A DNA stretch of 41,426 nucleotides from Peptoniphilus sp. BV3C26 (GCF_000478985.1 NZ_AWXB01000046.1:1-41426), one strand, 5' to 3'. Counted from the stretch's first letter, positions 24,907 to 33,419 are shown. Notes: generated by a model not told the origin, from the sequence alone. A program made the numbers and translations.

Positions 24907-25188
24907 TTAAATAGATTTTATTGTATAGTTTAATAATTCTAATAATCCAATAACATATATACCTAATTTAGGTAATCCAAATGGGCTAAATAAAAATGCT
25001 AAGATTAGTGCTTCAATTACAATTTGATTATCTCCTTGAAATATGTTAGCTAATCCAATTATAAAAATTAAAGTAGAAACTACGCTTAACAACGCAGTAC
25101 TCAAACTTAATATGAAGGTTAAAAAAGCTATGAGCAAACTCAGCACTAATCTTATCGGTAATAAAATTATTCTAATTATCCATCTCAT
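24907..25188 (-). CDS. CD1845-like small membrane protein of integrative elements
   Basis: A 93-residue protein with two or three membrane helices (RLVLSLLIAFLTFILSLSTA; TLIFIIGLANIF; ALILAFLFSPFGLPKLGIYV) ending LLELLNYTIKSI. The pattern, especially FSPFGLP and the LNYxIKSI tail, fits the CD1845 family found on clostridial conjugative elements. The ribosome site AGGGG lies seven bases before the ATG. It follows the tRNA-binding copy 2 and precedes the RepA fragment, so it is probably leftover from the same or an earlier element. The function is unknown. Confidence 0.65.
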   Translation of the reverse strand: MRWIIRIILLPIRLVLSLLIAFLTFILSLSTALLSVVSTLIFIIGLANIFQGDNQIVIEALILAFLFSPFGLPKLGIYVIGLLELLNYTIKSI

Positions 25189-25205
25189 ACATACCCCTAA
25201 AAATT

Positions 25206-25234
25206 AAACTGGGATTCGTAACAAACCCCAGTTT
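25206..25234 (-). terminator. Terminator after tRNA-binding gene copy 2
   Basis: Arms AAACTGGG (25206-25213) and CCCAGTTT (25227-25234), followed on the minus strand by AATTTTTAG. It is placed 17 bases after the stop. Copy 1 has no equivalent. Confidence 0.7.
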
Positions 25235-25250
25235 CATAATTAGCGTGTTC

Positions 25251-25724
25251 TTTAATATAATTTTGATCCTGCTGGAATATTATCATCCAACATTATTAAG
25301 TTAAGTTTTTCTTCTCCGTCGTACTCGCAAATTGCAGATATAATCATACCTTCTGAGTCGATTCCCATCATCTTATGAGGAGGAAGATTACAAATCGCAA
25401 GTAGTGTCTTTCCAATTAAAGACTCCGCACTATAATATTCCTTAATACCAGATAATATAACTCTTTCTTTTTCAGAACCATCATCTAATGTAAATTTCAA
25501 AAGTTTTTTTGATTTTGGAACTTCTTCGCAGTTCTTAACTTTTACAACTCTAAAATCAGATTTTGAGAATGTATCAAAATCAACCATATCTTCAAATAAT
25601 GGCTCTACTTTTACTTTTGAAAAATCTATTTTTTCTTTTGTAATTATATCGCTGTTTCCCTTAGCTTCTTTTGAAGAATCTTCATTTTCTGTTTTTTCTT
25701 TACCAATTGGCTTCATTGTTGGGA
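25251..25724. repeat. Direct repeat, copy 2 (whole tRNA-binding gene)
   Basis: Same-orientation copy of 14053-14526. The 3' 280 bases are almost identical between copies and the 5' part is diverged. It forms the right boundary of the FTR1/P19-feo region and abuts the recombinase binding region. Confidence 0.9.
25252..25716 (-). CDS. Stand-alone tRNA-binding domain protein (EMAP-II/CsaA-like), copy 2
   Basis: A 154-residue paralogue of the protein at 14054-14518. The OB-fold part differs at only a few residues (for example KNCEEV for LNCEEV and PPHKMM for PPRKMM), while the N-terminal 45 residues differ widely (EAKGNSDIIT versus EIYETYDKLT). Again there is no ribosome site: the ATG follows TTCCCAACA, shared with copy 1. 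It lies 156 bases downstream of the integrase stop, next to recombinase binding repeats, so it marks the chromosomal edge of the mobile element or was carried by an earlier one. It has its own terminator. Confidence 0.75.
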   Translation of the reverse strand: MKPIGKEKTENEDSSKEAKGNSDIITKEKIDFSKVKVEPLFEDMVDFDTFSKSDFRVVKVKNCEEVPKSKKLLKFTLDDGSEKERVILSGIKEYYSAESLIGKTLLAICNLPPHKMMGIDSEGMIISAICEYDGEEKLNLIMLDDNIPAGSKLY

Positions 25725-25788
25725 AAATCCCCTCTACTTTAGATAATTGTCTAAATCTCTATAAAAGTCTATTTTATGGTACTTCTCC

Positions 25789-25870
25789 ATTTACGACAAT
25801 TTGCTAACTCTCTATAAGTGCCTATAGATTTCTAGCAAATTGTCGTAAATTTGTCGTAAGCTGTCGTAAA
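25789..25870. repeat. Recombinase binding region: 18-base inverted repeat plus TTGTCGTAA direct repeats
   Basis: ATTTACGACAATTTGCTA (25789-25806) and its perfect complement TAGCAAATTGTCGTAAAT (25833-25850) flank a 26-base centre that holds a smaller inverted repeat (TCTATA...TATAGA). Two more direct copies of the TGTCGTAA core follow at about 25852 and 25862, ending three bases before the int stop. Arm-type sites of Tn916-like integrases have this layout. The core crossover sequence is probably between here and 25740 but cannot be fixed without the other end. Confidence 0.7.
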
Positions 25871-25872
25871 TT

Positions 25873-27108
25873 CTAAAATATAAATTTCATCGCTTTTTCA
25901 AATTCTCCCATCTGTTCTATCTTAAAATCTTCTGTTGCATCTACATATATATCCATTGTTGTACTAATATCAGAATGACCTAGAATAGACTGCATTGCTT
26001 TTGTATTTATATTTTGTTCATTAAGCCTTGTAGTAAAGGTGTGTCTGAAAATGTGATTGCTTAAATGTGGAACTAATAGAATATCATTAGAGCTCGATTT
26101 ATTTTTATCCATTATACTTAAATTGCAATCTCTAACAATTCTTCTTAAAGCTTTATTAAGTGTTCCATTATTGTGAACCTTACCAAATCTATTTAAAAAT
26201 ACAAAGTCTTTAAATCCATCGATTGAATCACAACATTCGATTCCAAAAGTCTTTTGTAACTCTCTTTCCATAAGAAAAGCATCTTTTACTTTTTGAACCA
26301 TAGGAATACTTCGCTTACCTGATGCTGTCTTCGGTGTATTAATAGCATATCTATTGTTTAATCCTTTACCTTTACTATAATATACCAAAGTCCTATTTAC
26401 ATTTATAAGACCATTATCAAAATCTAGATCGTCCCATTGCAATCCTGTAACTTCTCCAACTCTCATTCCTGTCCAAAGCATAACAATGAATATTGGATAC
26501 CATTTTTTATATTCATCACTATTAGATAAATATTCTTCAAATAGCACTTGTTCTTCTATTGTCATGGCTTTTTTCTTCGGAGATTCATTTCGATAAGCTA
26601 CTTTCAATTCCTTCAAAGCATTGTCAGATGGATTAAATCTTATATATTCGTCATCCACTGCTAATTCTAAAACCTGATGTAAGACAGTATGAACACAATC
26701 TATGGTAGAAACCATCAATCCCTGATCTTCCTTTAATCTGTTATAAAAACTTCTAACATCAGATCTTTTAATATCAGATAGTTTAATGCGACCAAAAGTC
26801 GGTTCGACAAATTGTTGATACATATAGATGTAATTTTTAAAGGTATTATCTTTTAAACCTCTTTTTACCTTTGTCCATAGCTTAAAAGTATCATTTACAG
26901 ATAAGCTACTTCCTTCGTTGTTGATTCCATCTATAGTATTGCGTAAAATATCTAATTCCTTTTCTCTTAATTCTTTTAGAGTTTTCGCATACATAGATTT
27001 TCTACGACCTATTTTGTCTTGCCACTTAAATTCATAAGTGCCATTTGATCTTTGATATTCACCGTCTTTTAAAACAACCCCTTTACTATCTTTGCGTCTT
27101 TTTACCAT
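25873..27108 (-). CDS. int: Tyrosine recombinase (Tn916-type integrase)
   Basis: A 411-residue integrase of the family's usual length. The N-terminal 60 residues form the arm-binding domain (DGEYQRSNGTYEFKWQDKIG), residues about 65-170 the core-binding SAM-like domain, and about 185-400 the catalytic domain. Catalytic residues are visible: Arg in WTGMRVGEV, Lys in KTASGKRSIP, His-x-x-Arg in HIFRHTFTTR, His in LGHSDIST and the nucleophile Tyr in MDIYVDATE. It catalyses integration and, with Xis, excision of the element. The stop is three bases from the direct repeats it probably binds. The ATG has AAGGAG upstream. Confidence 0.96.
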   Translation of the reverse strand: MVKRRKDSKGVVLKDGEYQRSNGTYEFKWQDKIGRRKSMYAKTLKELREKELDILRNTIDGINNEGSSLSVNDTFKLWTKVKRGLKDNTFKNYIYMYQQFVEPTFGRIKLSDIKRSDVRSFYNRLKEDQGLMVSTIDCVHTVLHQVLELAVDDEYIRFNPSDNALKELKVAYRNESPKKKAMTIEEQVLFEEYLSNSDEYKKWYPIFIVMLWTGMRVGEVTGLQWDDLDFDNGLINVNRTLVYYSKGKGLNNRYAINTPKTASGKRSIPMVQKVKDAFLMERELQKTFGIECCDSIDGFKDFVFLNRFGKVHNNGTLNKALRRIVRDCNLSIMDKNKSSSNDILLVPHLSNHIFRHTFTTRLNEQNINTKAMQSILGHSDISTTMDIYVDATEDFKIEQMGEFEKAMKFIF

Positions 27109-27185
27109 AAAAATTCTCCTTTTTTGATAAAAGACACGCTATAATTATTATACCGCATTAAGCGTGTTTTATATATAGTTTTAGA

Positions 27186-27395
27186 TTAAATAGAGAACTG
27201 TCTATTTAAATATTCTTCCATTAACTTTTTCTTAATAAGACGCTTACTACCATTAAATAATACAAAATCGCAATCATTTTCATCCGTTAATTGTCTAACT
27301 TTATCTTGACCAATATTAAAATATTCAGATGCTTCTTTTAATGTTAGAAATGCTTTCTCAGAAACACGAACACCTTTTATATTTTCGTTAATCAT
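27186..27395 (-). CDS. xis: Excisionase (Tn916 Xis-like)
   Basis: A 69-residue protein starting at the ATG at 27395 (MINENIKGVR), which lies four bases after GGAGG. A longer frame to 27461 is possible but lacks a site. It is a small DNA-binding excisionase: LTLKEASEYFNIGQDKVRQL is the helix-turn-helix and FVLFNGSKRLIKKKLMEEYL the wing and recognition tail. It directs the integrase towards excision. It is 77 bases upstream of int, as in Tn916-like elements. Confidence 0.9.
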   Translation of the reverse strand: MINENIKGVRVSEKAFLTLKEASEYFNIGQDKVRQLTDENDCDFVLFNGSKRLIKKKLMEEYLNRQFSI

Positions 27396-27424
27396 AAATC
27401 CTCCAAATAATATATTTAAAATAT

Positions 27425-27481
27425 TTATTTTAATATTTTTAAAGTTTTTTGACATTGACAAGTGCCTTGGATTAGCAACAT
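27425..27481 (-). CDS. Possible 18-codon leader peptide ahead of xis
   Basis: ATG at 27481 with a strong GGAGGTGA site nine bases upstream, encoding MLLIQGTCQCQKTLKILK. It ends 29 bases before the xis start. The ribosome site is the main support. It may be a regulatory leader for xis-int expression, or chance. Confidence 0.25.
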   Translation of the reverse strand: MLLIQGTCQCQKTLKILK

Positions 27482-27488
27482 AGGAATC

Positions 27489-27769
27489 TCACCTCCGCCT
27501 CTGTTCAGGATGAGCCGGCTTCAACCTTAGAAGTATCATTATCCTCATTTTCTTCATAGCGAATAGGGTATCCCTCCCTATGTTCAAACTCTTACTTATC
27601 GCTCCCTTTCTTCTTCCCTTGCTTTTTGCTTAGCAGTACTTGTTTTACCGAATTATTCAGCAGAAAGATCTTGGCGGATAGGTTATTACGCTCCAAAAAT
27701 GATTAATGTCTTGTCTTGGTCTATTCAATTGTTAAGGTTCAAATATTATTTAGATTGCTTTTAAAATAG
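27489..27769. other. Non-coding stretch between sigma-like gene and xis
   Basis: About 280 bases with more GC than the surroundings and several short dyads (for example around GGGTATCCCTCCC near 27570). A 22-codon frame (MKKMRIMILLRL...) at 27489-27557 lacks a ribosome site. Its composition, unlike the flanking genes, suggests a conserved regulatory leader or RNA of the element. I cannot assign it. Confidence 0.3.
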
Positions 27770-27818
27770 AAAGAGGACAAAACTCCCCTCACTTTATAAA
27801 GGAAAATTTGCCCTCTTT
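27770..27818 (-). terminator. Terminator after the sigma-like gene
   Basis: Long dyad with outer arms AAAGAGG (27770-27776) and CCTCTTT (27812-27818) and further pairing of GACAAAA with TTTTG-type sequence inside, followed on the minus strand by CTATTTT. It lies 12 bases after the stop. Confidence 0.6.
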
Positions 27819-27830
27819 GGTAACCAGAAA

Positions 27831-28241
27831 CTATATTTCTTCTATAAATTTCTTTAGTTTTTCTAAAATCTTATCTCGCCTTTTTATTAAAGCAGTATGT
27901 GATATATTTTGAGTCTTTGATACTGCACGAAGTGTTTCATCATTGAAATATAATCTTTCAATTATTTCTCGTTCATCCTTATTTAACTTTGACATTGCAT
28001 TTCTTAGTGCTTCAATCATCATTTGTGTAGCTACAACTTTTTCAACATCAACATTTTTATCTTCTAGATTATCTTCAAAATTCCCATCGTGATTTAGAGA
28101 CGAAAAAAATAGCAAGTGGTTTTTCTTGTCCACCTGCTCCAAATACTTTTCGTGTTCTTTTTCTCGCCAGTAGACTTTATAAATATCTTCACTGACTTTT
28201 ACCTTTTGCCCTCTGACATAAAGGTAATACTCTTTTGCCAT
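27831..28241 (-). CDS. Sigma-70 region 4-like regulator of the integrative element
   Basis: A 136-residue protein. The N-terminus EYYLYVRGQKVKVSEDIYKV, then YWREKEHEKYL, is characteristic of the sigma-like proteins of Tn916/Tn1549-type elements. The C-terminal half is a region-4 helix-turn-helix: LNKDEREIIERLYFNDETLR, then AVSKTQNISHTALIKRRDKI. It probably directs RNA polymerase to promoters for excision or transfer. GGAGG precedes the ATG by seven bases. It lies between cargo and xis. Confidence 0.85.
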   Translation of the reverse strand: MAKEYYLYVRGQKVKVSEDIYKVYWREKEHEKYLEQVDKKNHLLFFSSLNHDGNFEDNLEDKNVDVEKVVATQMMIEALRNAMSKLNKDEREIIERLYFNDETLRAVSKTQNISHTALIKRRDKILEKLKKFIEEI

Positions 28242-28283
28242 AAAGTTTCCTCCATTTCTTTTTTGTCTATTTGTTTTTCAGAC

Positions 28284-28322
28284 AAAAAAGGAGGACTCCT
28301 GCATCTTGGCATAAGAAGTCCT
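28284..28322 (-). terminator. Terminator upstream of the sigma-like gene
   Basis: Arms AGGACT (28292-28297) and AGTCCT (28317-28322), followed on the minus strand by CCTTTTTTG. It can end transcripts from the cargo operon before the sigma-like gene, or act as an attenuator in its leader. A second AT-rich dyad (TTTTTGTCT / AGACAAAAA) follows at about 28260-28289. Confidence 0.6.
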
Positions 28323-28560
28323 CTGAAATGAAAGAAATCCGTTCTTTCTTTTACTATATTTAATTGTTTAGACGAGAAAATGTAAAGACAGACAACTACA
28401 AGAATTATAGAAAAAAGGAGTATTTTTATTCCATTTCAATTCTACAAGGTAACTTATACACTTGTTCATCTCCCTTTCCCTCCGTTCATTATAGATAAAT
28501 AGCATCCATACCTACAGCCTCTTTTGATTATTTTCGCTTTTATATCAAATGTCCTTGTAT
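28323..28560. other. Intergenic stretch downstream of the MATE gene
   Basis: No supported gene. It contains pyrimidine-rich runs and no clear hairpin. It separates the cargo operon from the recombination module. Confidence 0.4.
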
Positions 28561-29910
28561 TTATGCTTTGTCTTTTCCCATTTTCCTAAGTCCATTAAGC
28601 ATTAAAAACAGTCCCAACATAATCATACTAAAATCTACGATAGGTTCTGTCCACCAAACTGCTGACGCTCCAAATGCCTTTGGAAATAGTAATATTGCAG
28701 GAATAAATAAAACTAACTGTCTAAGCATTACAATCATGCCTGCTTTTTTTCCATCTCCTATGGATTGGAAAAATGTAAGTGTCATAATCATAATTCCATA
28801 TAAGATGAATGTTGAATAAAACATCTTAAAGTTTACAACACCAACTTCAATAATCTCCCTTCTCACACTGAATAATGATAGTAATTTTTCTGAACAAAAC
28901 ATTGATGGTATCCATGAAGCAGCTGCAAGAATTGTTGCACCATACATAAAAATCTTCATCGTATCTTTTACTCTTCCGTATTGTTTTGCTCCGAAATTAG
29001 CTCCAATAACAGGTTGTAAGCCTTGACTCATACCCCACAGTGGAATAAAGGAAAACATATATAATCGCATTGTAGCAGACATCAAAATTCCCCAATCATC
29101 TCCTCCATACGCAAAGGCTTGCTTAAACAAAAATGTTTGCTGTACTGCAAATAAAATTTGCATCATCATTGCTGAACTTCCTATACTGAACATTTCGCTA
29201 TAAATTGCCTTGTATTTTTGAATTTTATGGATCCCTACAAAAGCACTTTTCTTTGAAAAATAGTGGAATGTCAATATTGCTTGTACAATTTGAGATATTA
29301 CAGTTGCAATAGCTGCACCTTCAATCGCATATTCACCCATCAACTTCATAAAAATAGGATCTAAAATAATGTTTAATATAGCTCCCGCGCCCATAATCAT
29401 CATTGATTGCTTTAATGCACCTTCGCCACGCATTGTCATATTTCCCGCTTGAGCAAAATTCACAAATATAGAGCCAAAGAAAACTATTCTTAAATATCTC
29501 ACACCAAGTTCTTTAATATTTCCTTTAGCTCCTACCAAATCTAAAAAATGAGGTGCAAAAACCAAACCCAATATCGTGATAATTACAGAAAAAAATATTA
29601 CCCAGTAACAAAAATTCCCGAATATTTTATCTGTCGTTTCTTTATCGCCCTTTCCGATTGCTCTTGATAGTATTGAGGCACTTCCAACGCCAATCAATGC
29701 CGATATTCCTCCATTTATAATCGTTAAGGACATAGACACACTAATGGCTGACATAGCATAATCACCAATGAGCCATCCTGCAAACACACCATCCATAAAT
29801 GGATACAATCCTATGACAATCATCCCGATTATTCCGGGAATTGCCAACTTAAATAACAGTTCTTTAGGACTTTTGGTTAATAGTTGTGTTTTCATATCTT
29901 GTTTTCCCAT
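28561..29910 (-). CDS. MATE-family efflux transporter
   Basis: About 449 residues from the ATG at 29910 (MGKQDMKTQ), six bases after GGAGG; an upstream in-frame start at 29934 has no site. It has twelve membrane helices in two repeats. The start region PKELLFKLAIPGIIGMIVIG and the segments MDGVFAGWLIGDYAMSA and GMSQGLQPVIGANFGAKQYG are MATE landmarks. It uses a cation gradient to export organic compounds. It is the last gene of the TetR-ECF-ABC operon, 36 bases after the second ABC gene, so it may export the same ligand, or its metal-free form, that the other proteins import (inference). Drug resistance is the alternative. Confidence 0.9.
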   Translation of the reverse strand: MGKQDMKTQLLTKSPKELLFKLAIPGIIGMIVIGLYPFMDGVFAGWLIGDYAMSAISVSMSLTIINGGISALIGVGSASILSRAIGKGDKETTDKIFGNFCYWVIFFSVIITILGLVFAPHFLDLVGAKGNIKELGVRYLRIVFFGSIFVNFAQAGNMTMRGEGALKQSMMIMGAGAILNIILDPIFMKLMGEYAIEGAAIATVISQIVQAILTFHYFSKKSAFVGIHKIQKYKAIYSEMFSIGSSAMMMQILFAVQQTFLFKQAFAYGGDDWGILMSATMRLYMFSFIPLWGMSQGLQPVIGANFGAKQYGRVKDTMKIFMYGATILAAASWIPSMFCSEKLLSLFSVRREIIEVGVVNFKMFYSTFILYGIMIMTLTFFQSIGDGKKAGMIVMLRQLVLFIPAILLFPKAFGASAVWWTEPIVDFSMIMLGLFLMLNGLRKMGKDKA

Positions 29911-29946
29911 ATGACTTCCTCCAGTTGTTTTCAATATTTTTATAAC

Positions 29947-31680
29947 TTATGACAACTGCCACTTTGCTGCCACTTGTCTTGCTTCAACAAATTTTTTGTA
30001 GATACCATCAACTTGAATAAGTTCTTCATGTGTACCTTGTTGCGTTATCTTTCCATTAGCCAAGACAAGAATTTGATTTGCATTTTTTATGGTTTTTAGT
30101 CTGTGTGCAATCATTATTACAGTTTTATCTCTTGTAAGTTCTTCCATAGCAATCTGTAGTTTATCCTCATTTTCAGGGTCTACATTTGCAGTAGCTTCGT
30201 CAAAAATAATAATCGGGGCATTTTTTATCATAGCCCTTGCTATAGATATTCTTTGTCTTTCTCCACCAGATAAACTTGCACCTCCCTCTCCTATAACTGT
30301 TTCATATTGTTCAGGAAGTTTCATAATAAATTCATGACAACACGCTTTCTTTGCAGCTTCTATAACTTCCTCATGAGTAGCATCTGGCTTGGCAAACTTT
30401 ATATTGTTTTCAATAGTGTCTTGAAATAAATAAACATTTTGAAAAACCATACTAATTTGTCTCATTAATGACTCCAATGAATATTCTTTAATATTATGTT
30501 TACCTATGCTGATTTCTCCTTTCTCTACATCCCAAAATCTCGCTATCAAATTACAAAATGTAGTTTTTCCAGCTCCTGAAGCTCCAACTATAGCTGTCAT
30601 TTGTTTTTGTGGTATCTTGACCGAAATATCATCAAGGATTTTTTTGCCTGAATATGAAAACTCTACATTATCAAAAGAAATATCGAAAGTAGTAGGCTTT
30701 ATGTCTTTTCCATCAATATCCATCTGTGGAAATTCCTCTAACTTCTTTGTTTGTTCAATAGATCCACTAACAACTCTGAGAGAGGTTGTTGCACTTCCTG
30801 CCAATTTTATTTGAGAAAAAGCAAGAAAAGAAATTATAATCGTCATAACTGTATTTAAGAATGAAAGTTCTCCATTAATATAAAAGAAAATACCTGCACC
30901 TATTATCAAAATGCTAAACAAATCCAAAAGAATATTTTGCAAAATCGTATAAGGTGTAAACAGTTTTTCACAATCAAGATTTATTTTTCTACTATTTTCA
31001 ATAGCATCTCTGACTTTTTCATCTCCTTTCCCTGTTAAATTGAAGGATTTTATAACAGCCATTCCACCTATTTGTTCTAAAATAGTGTCAACTAATTTTG
31101 CCGATGCCACTTGTCTTTTAGGAAGAACATTTCTTGACTTGTTTTCCATTTTTGAAAGAATTAATAAGTACAACAAGCATCCAATTGTAACAATAAGACC
31201 GATCCTCCATTCAAAAGCCAAAATCATTATTGTAAAAATTATTGTGTTAATAAAACCAGATAAGGTATTTACCATAACCATTGCCGCAGTATTTTCTACA
31301 TCTTCCAAAACAGTTGTAGAAATTCCAACGATTTCACCAATATTATTTTCATTAAAGAATCCCATAGGTATTTTTTTGAGCATTTCACCTATTGCAACTC
31401 TTTTATTTGCCACCATAAAATAACTTGCATGGCATTGCTGTAACTGTGAATAATAATTTGCAACACTTCTGCCAACTATGCTTATAACAAGAAGTATCAA
31501 AGCAATCCATGCAGGTGTCATACTCATATCTTTTTCAACAATAGCTTTAACAATAATGTATATTGCACTGATTTGGAGCATGTGAAAAATTGCAAACAAG
31601 AAACTTACCCATATAGAATGGTATACATTTTTCTTCTCATCACCTGAGAAGTCTAAAATTTTCTTTAAGGCACTTATCAT
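29947..31680 (-). CDS. Half-size ABC transporter, second of pair (YbtQ/IrtB-like context)
   Basis: A 577-residue fused permease-ATPase with six membrane helices. ATPase motifs are GASGAGKTT, a Q-loop at VFQNVYLFQDT, LSGGERQRISIARAM, IIIFDEATANVD and the switch IAHR. The start overlaps the partner gene stop by four bases, so the two form a heterodimer. Type IV exporters of this shape include true importers of metal-siderophore complexes (YbtPQ, IrtAB; the equibactin ICE carries similar genes). Linkage to an ECF module and to a MATE exporter favours metallophore or nutrient handling, but multidrug export remains possible. Confidence 0.88.
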   Translation of the reverse strand: MISALKKILDFSGDEKKNVYHSIWVSFLFAIFHMLQISAIYIIVKAIVEKDMSMTPAWIALILLVISIVGRSVANYYSQLQQCHASYFMVANKRVAIGEMLKKIPMGFFNENNIGEIVGISTTVLEDVENTAAMVMVNTLSGFINTIIFTIMILAFEWRIGLIVTIGCLLYLLILSKMENKSRNVLPKRQVASAKLVDTILEQIGGMAVIKSFNLTGKGDEKVRDAIENSRKINLDCEKLFTPYTILQNILLDLFSILIIGAGIFFYINGELSFLNTVMTIIISFLAFSQIKLAGSATTSLRVVSGSIEQTKKLEEFPQMDIDGKDIKPTTFDISFDNVEFSYSGKKILDDISVKIPQKQMTAIVGASGAGKTTFCNLIARFWDVEKGEISIGKHNIKEYSLESLMRQISMVFQNVYLFQDTIENNIKFAKPDATHEEVIEAAKKACCHEFIMKLPEQYETVIGEGGASLSGGERQRISIARAMIKNAPIIIFDEATANVDPENEDKLQIAMEELTRDKTVIMIAHRLKTIKNANQILVLANGKITQQGTHEELIQVDGIYKKFVEARQVAAKWQLS

Positions 31681-33419
31681 TTTATTTCACCATCCTTTAC
31701 TCCAATATGGGCATTCCACATCTTTTGGTATAACTCAGAATCTTCCATAAGTTCTTCATGCTTACCATGTGAAACAAGCTCTCCATTCTCAATTAAGAAT
31801 ATTTGTTCTGCATCTGTTATAGTTGATAACCTATGAGCAATAATAATCACCGTTTTATCTTTTATAAGCTTTGATAAAGCTTGCTTTATAATCACTTCAT
31901 TTTCAGGATCTATATATGAAGTAGCTTCATCAAGTATTACAATAGGTGCATTTTTGAGCATTGCTCTTGCAATTGATATTCTTTGTCTTTCTCCACCAGA
32001 AACATGGCTCCCACTACTTCCGACAACCGTATCGTAACCATGTTCCATTTTCATAATAAAATCATGACAACCCGATTTCTTAGCAATGTCTTCTACTTCT
32101 TTATCACTGGCACTTGGATTGCCCATTCTTATATTCTCCCTAATACTTTCGTTGAACAAAAAATTATCCTGAGAAACAAAGGCGGTCAAACTATATAATT
32201 GCTTTAATGGAATTTCCTTAAGATTGTGTCCACCAATATTTATATTTCCTTCCATGCTATCCCAATATCCAGCTATTAATTTTGCTAAAGTTGACTTGCC
32301 ACTTCCACTTGGTCCAACAAAAGCCACTGTTGTACCTTCTTTTATGTTTAGGGATATTCCATGAAGAATTTCTTTTTCTTCTTCATATCCAAACTTTACA
32401 TTTTGTAAATCAATATTATATTGCTGGATAGTCACTTCTCTATCAGAATGCTTTTGTTCTTTTCCTTCTAAAATTAAGTTAATAGAATTTGCAATAGTCC
32501 CTATCTTAGCAAGACCATCAACAAAATTGATTGTTTCAAGTAAAGGTCCTGCAATACCTAAAGATAGAATAATTACAGATATAAATACTTCTGCACTTAA
32601 ACTGCCGCTAATGTAGAAATACCAACCAAATGGAAGCATTGTGATTATTGTAGTAGGAGATATGTTTTTAGATAAAGACACAGGTAACTGACAGCTCTTC
32701 ATCCATTCATAAAAGTATCTTGCATTTGCAATGACTTTATCTTTGTACTTTGCGTACGATCTCTTGTCTTGATTAAATGTTTTTATCACTTCTATTCCAT
32801 TAACATACTCAATAATTGCAGAATTCATTTCTCGATTTACCTTTACAGATCCTTCATATTGAACAGCATAATTTTTCATTACGAGTCCCATAAAAAGCAT
32901 CCCCACAGGAATGGATACTAATGATAAAAGAGCCATTCTCCAATCAAGAAATAATAAGTAAATAAATATACTCAAAGAACCTAAGAGATTCGATGTCATT
33001 TCAGGCAACAGGTGAGCGAGCGGTTTCTCCATACTTTCAACCTGATCCACTATAATCTGCTTAAAGTTTCCGCTTGGAACAGAGATTATTTCTCCTAACT
33101 GCATCTTCGGAAGTTTATCAATCATTCTCAAGCGAATATCTTTCAATACACTAAAAGTCGCTTTATGAGATACAGATAACGCCGTAGAGTATAAAACAGA
33201 TTTTAAAATATAAGATAACAGACCTATTCCCATCCATAAAAAATAGACCTTGAAATCTGCAATTCCATTTAATAAATAGACTAAAATACGGCTTGCAGCA
33301 ATGTATGGAACAATTCCGGCAATAACACCGATACTTGCTATAAATACAGATGTTTTTAACTTTGAATGTTCCTTATATGCAAGCTCCCACAATATTACAG
33401 CAGGACTTTTTTCTTTCAT
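31677..33419 (-). CDS. Half-size ABC transporter, first of pair (YbtP/IrtA-like context)
   Basis: A 580-residue fused permease-ATPase. It has six membrane helices with MQLGEIISVPSGNFKQIIVD before helix three, then GPSGSGKST, VSQDNFLFNESIRENIRMGN, VSGGERQRISIARAM, IVILDEATSYID and IAHR. GGAGG lies seven bases before the ATG. It sits 35 bases after the ECF ATPase gene and overlaps the second half-transporter. Both ATP sites of the pair look intact, unlike the chromosomal pair at 7721-11085. Confidence 0.88.
   Translation of the reverse strand: MKEKSPAVILWELAYKEHSKLKTSVFIASIGVIAGIVPYIAASRILVYLLNGIADFKVYFLWMGIGLLSYILKSVLYSTALSVSHKATFSVLKDIRLRMIDKLPKMQLGEIISVPSGNFKQIIVDQVESMEKPLAHLLPEMTSNLLGSLSIFIYLLFLDWRMALLSLVSIPVGMLFMGLVMKNYAVQYEGSVKVNREMNSAIIEYVNGIEVIKTFNQDKRSYAKYKDKVIANARYFYEWMKSCQLPVSLSKNISPTTIITMLPFGWYFYISGSLSAEVFISVIILSLGIAGPLLETINFVDGLAKIGTIANSINLILEGKEQKHSDREVTIQQYNIDLQNVKFGYEEEKEILHGISLNIKEGTTVAFVGPSGSGKSTLAKLIAGYWDSMEGNINIGGHNLKEIPLKQLYSLTAFVSQDNFLFNESIRENIRMGNPSASDKEVEDIAKKSGCHDFIMKMEHGYDTVVGSSGSHVSGGERQRISIARAMLKNAPIVILDEATSYIDPENEVIIKQALSKLIKDKTVIIIAHRLSTITDAEQIFLIENGELVSHGKHEELMEDSELYQKMWNAHIGVKDGEIK

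Noticed and set aside
25789-25870. CRISPR-like array because of repeated TTGTCGTAA units
   Set aside because: Repeats are only about ten bases, irregularly spaced with no spacers, and adjoin an integrase; they fit recombinase arm sites.
28284-28322. Riboswitch or T-box upstream of the sigma-like gene
   Set aside because: Only a simple hairpin plus T-tract is visible; no T-box or other recognised aptamer features could be found by eye.
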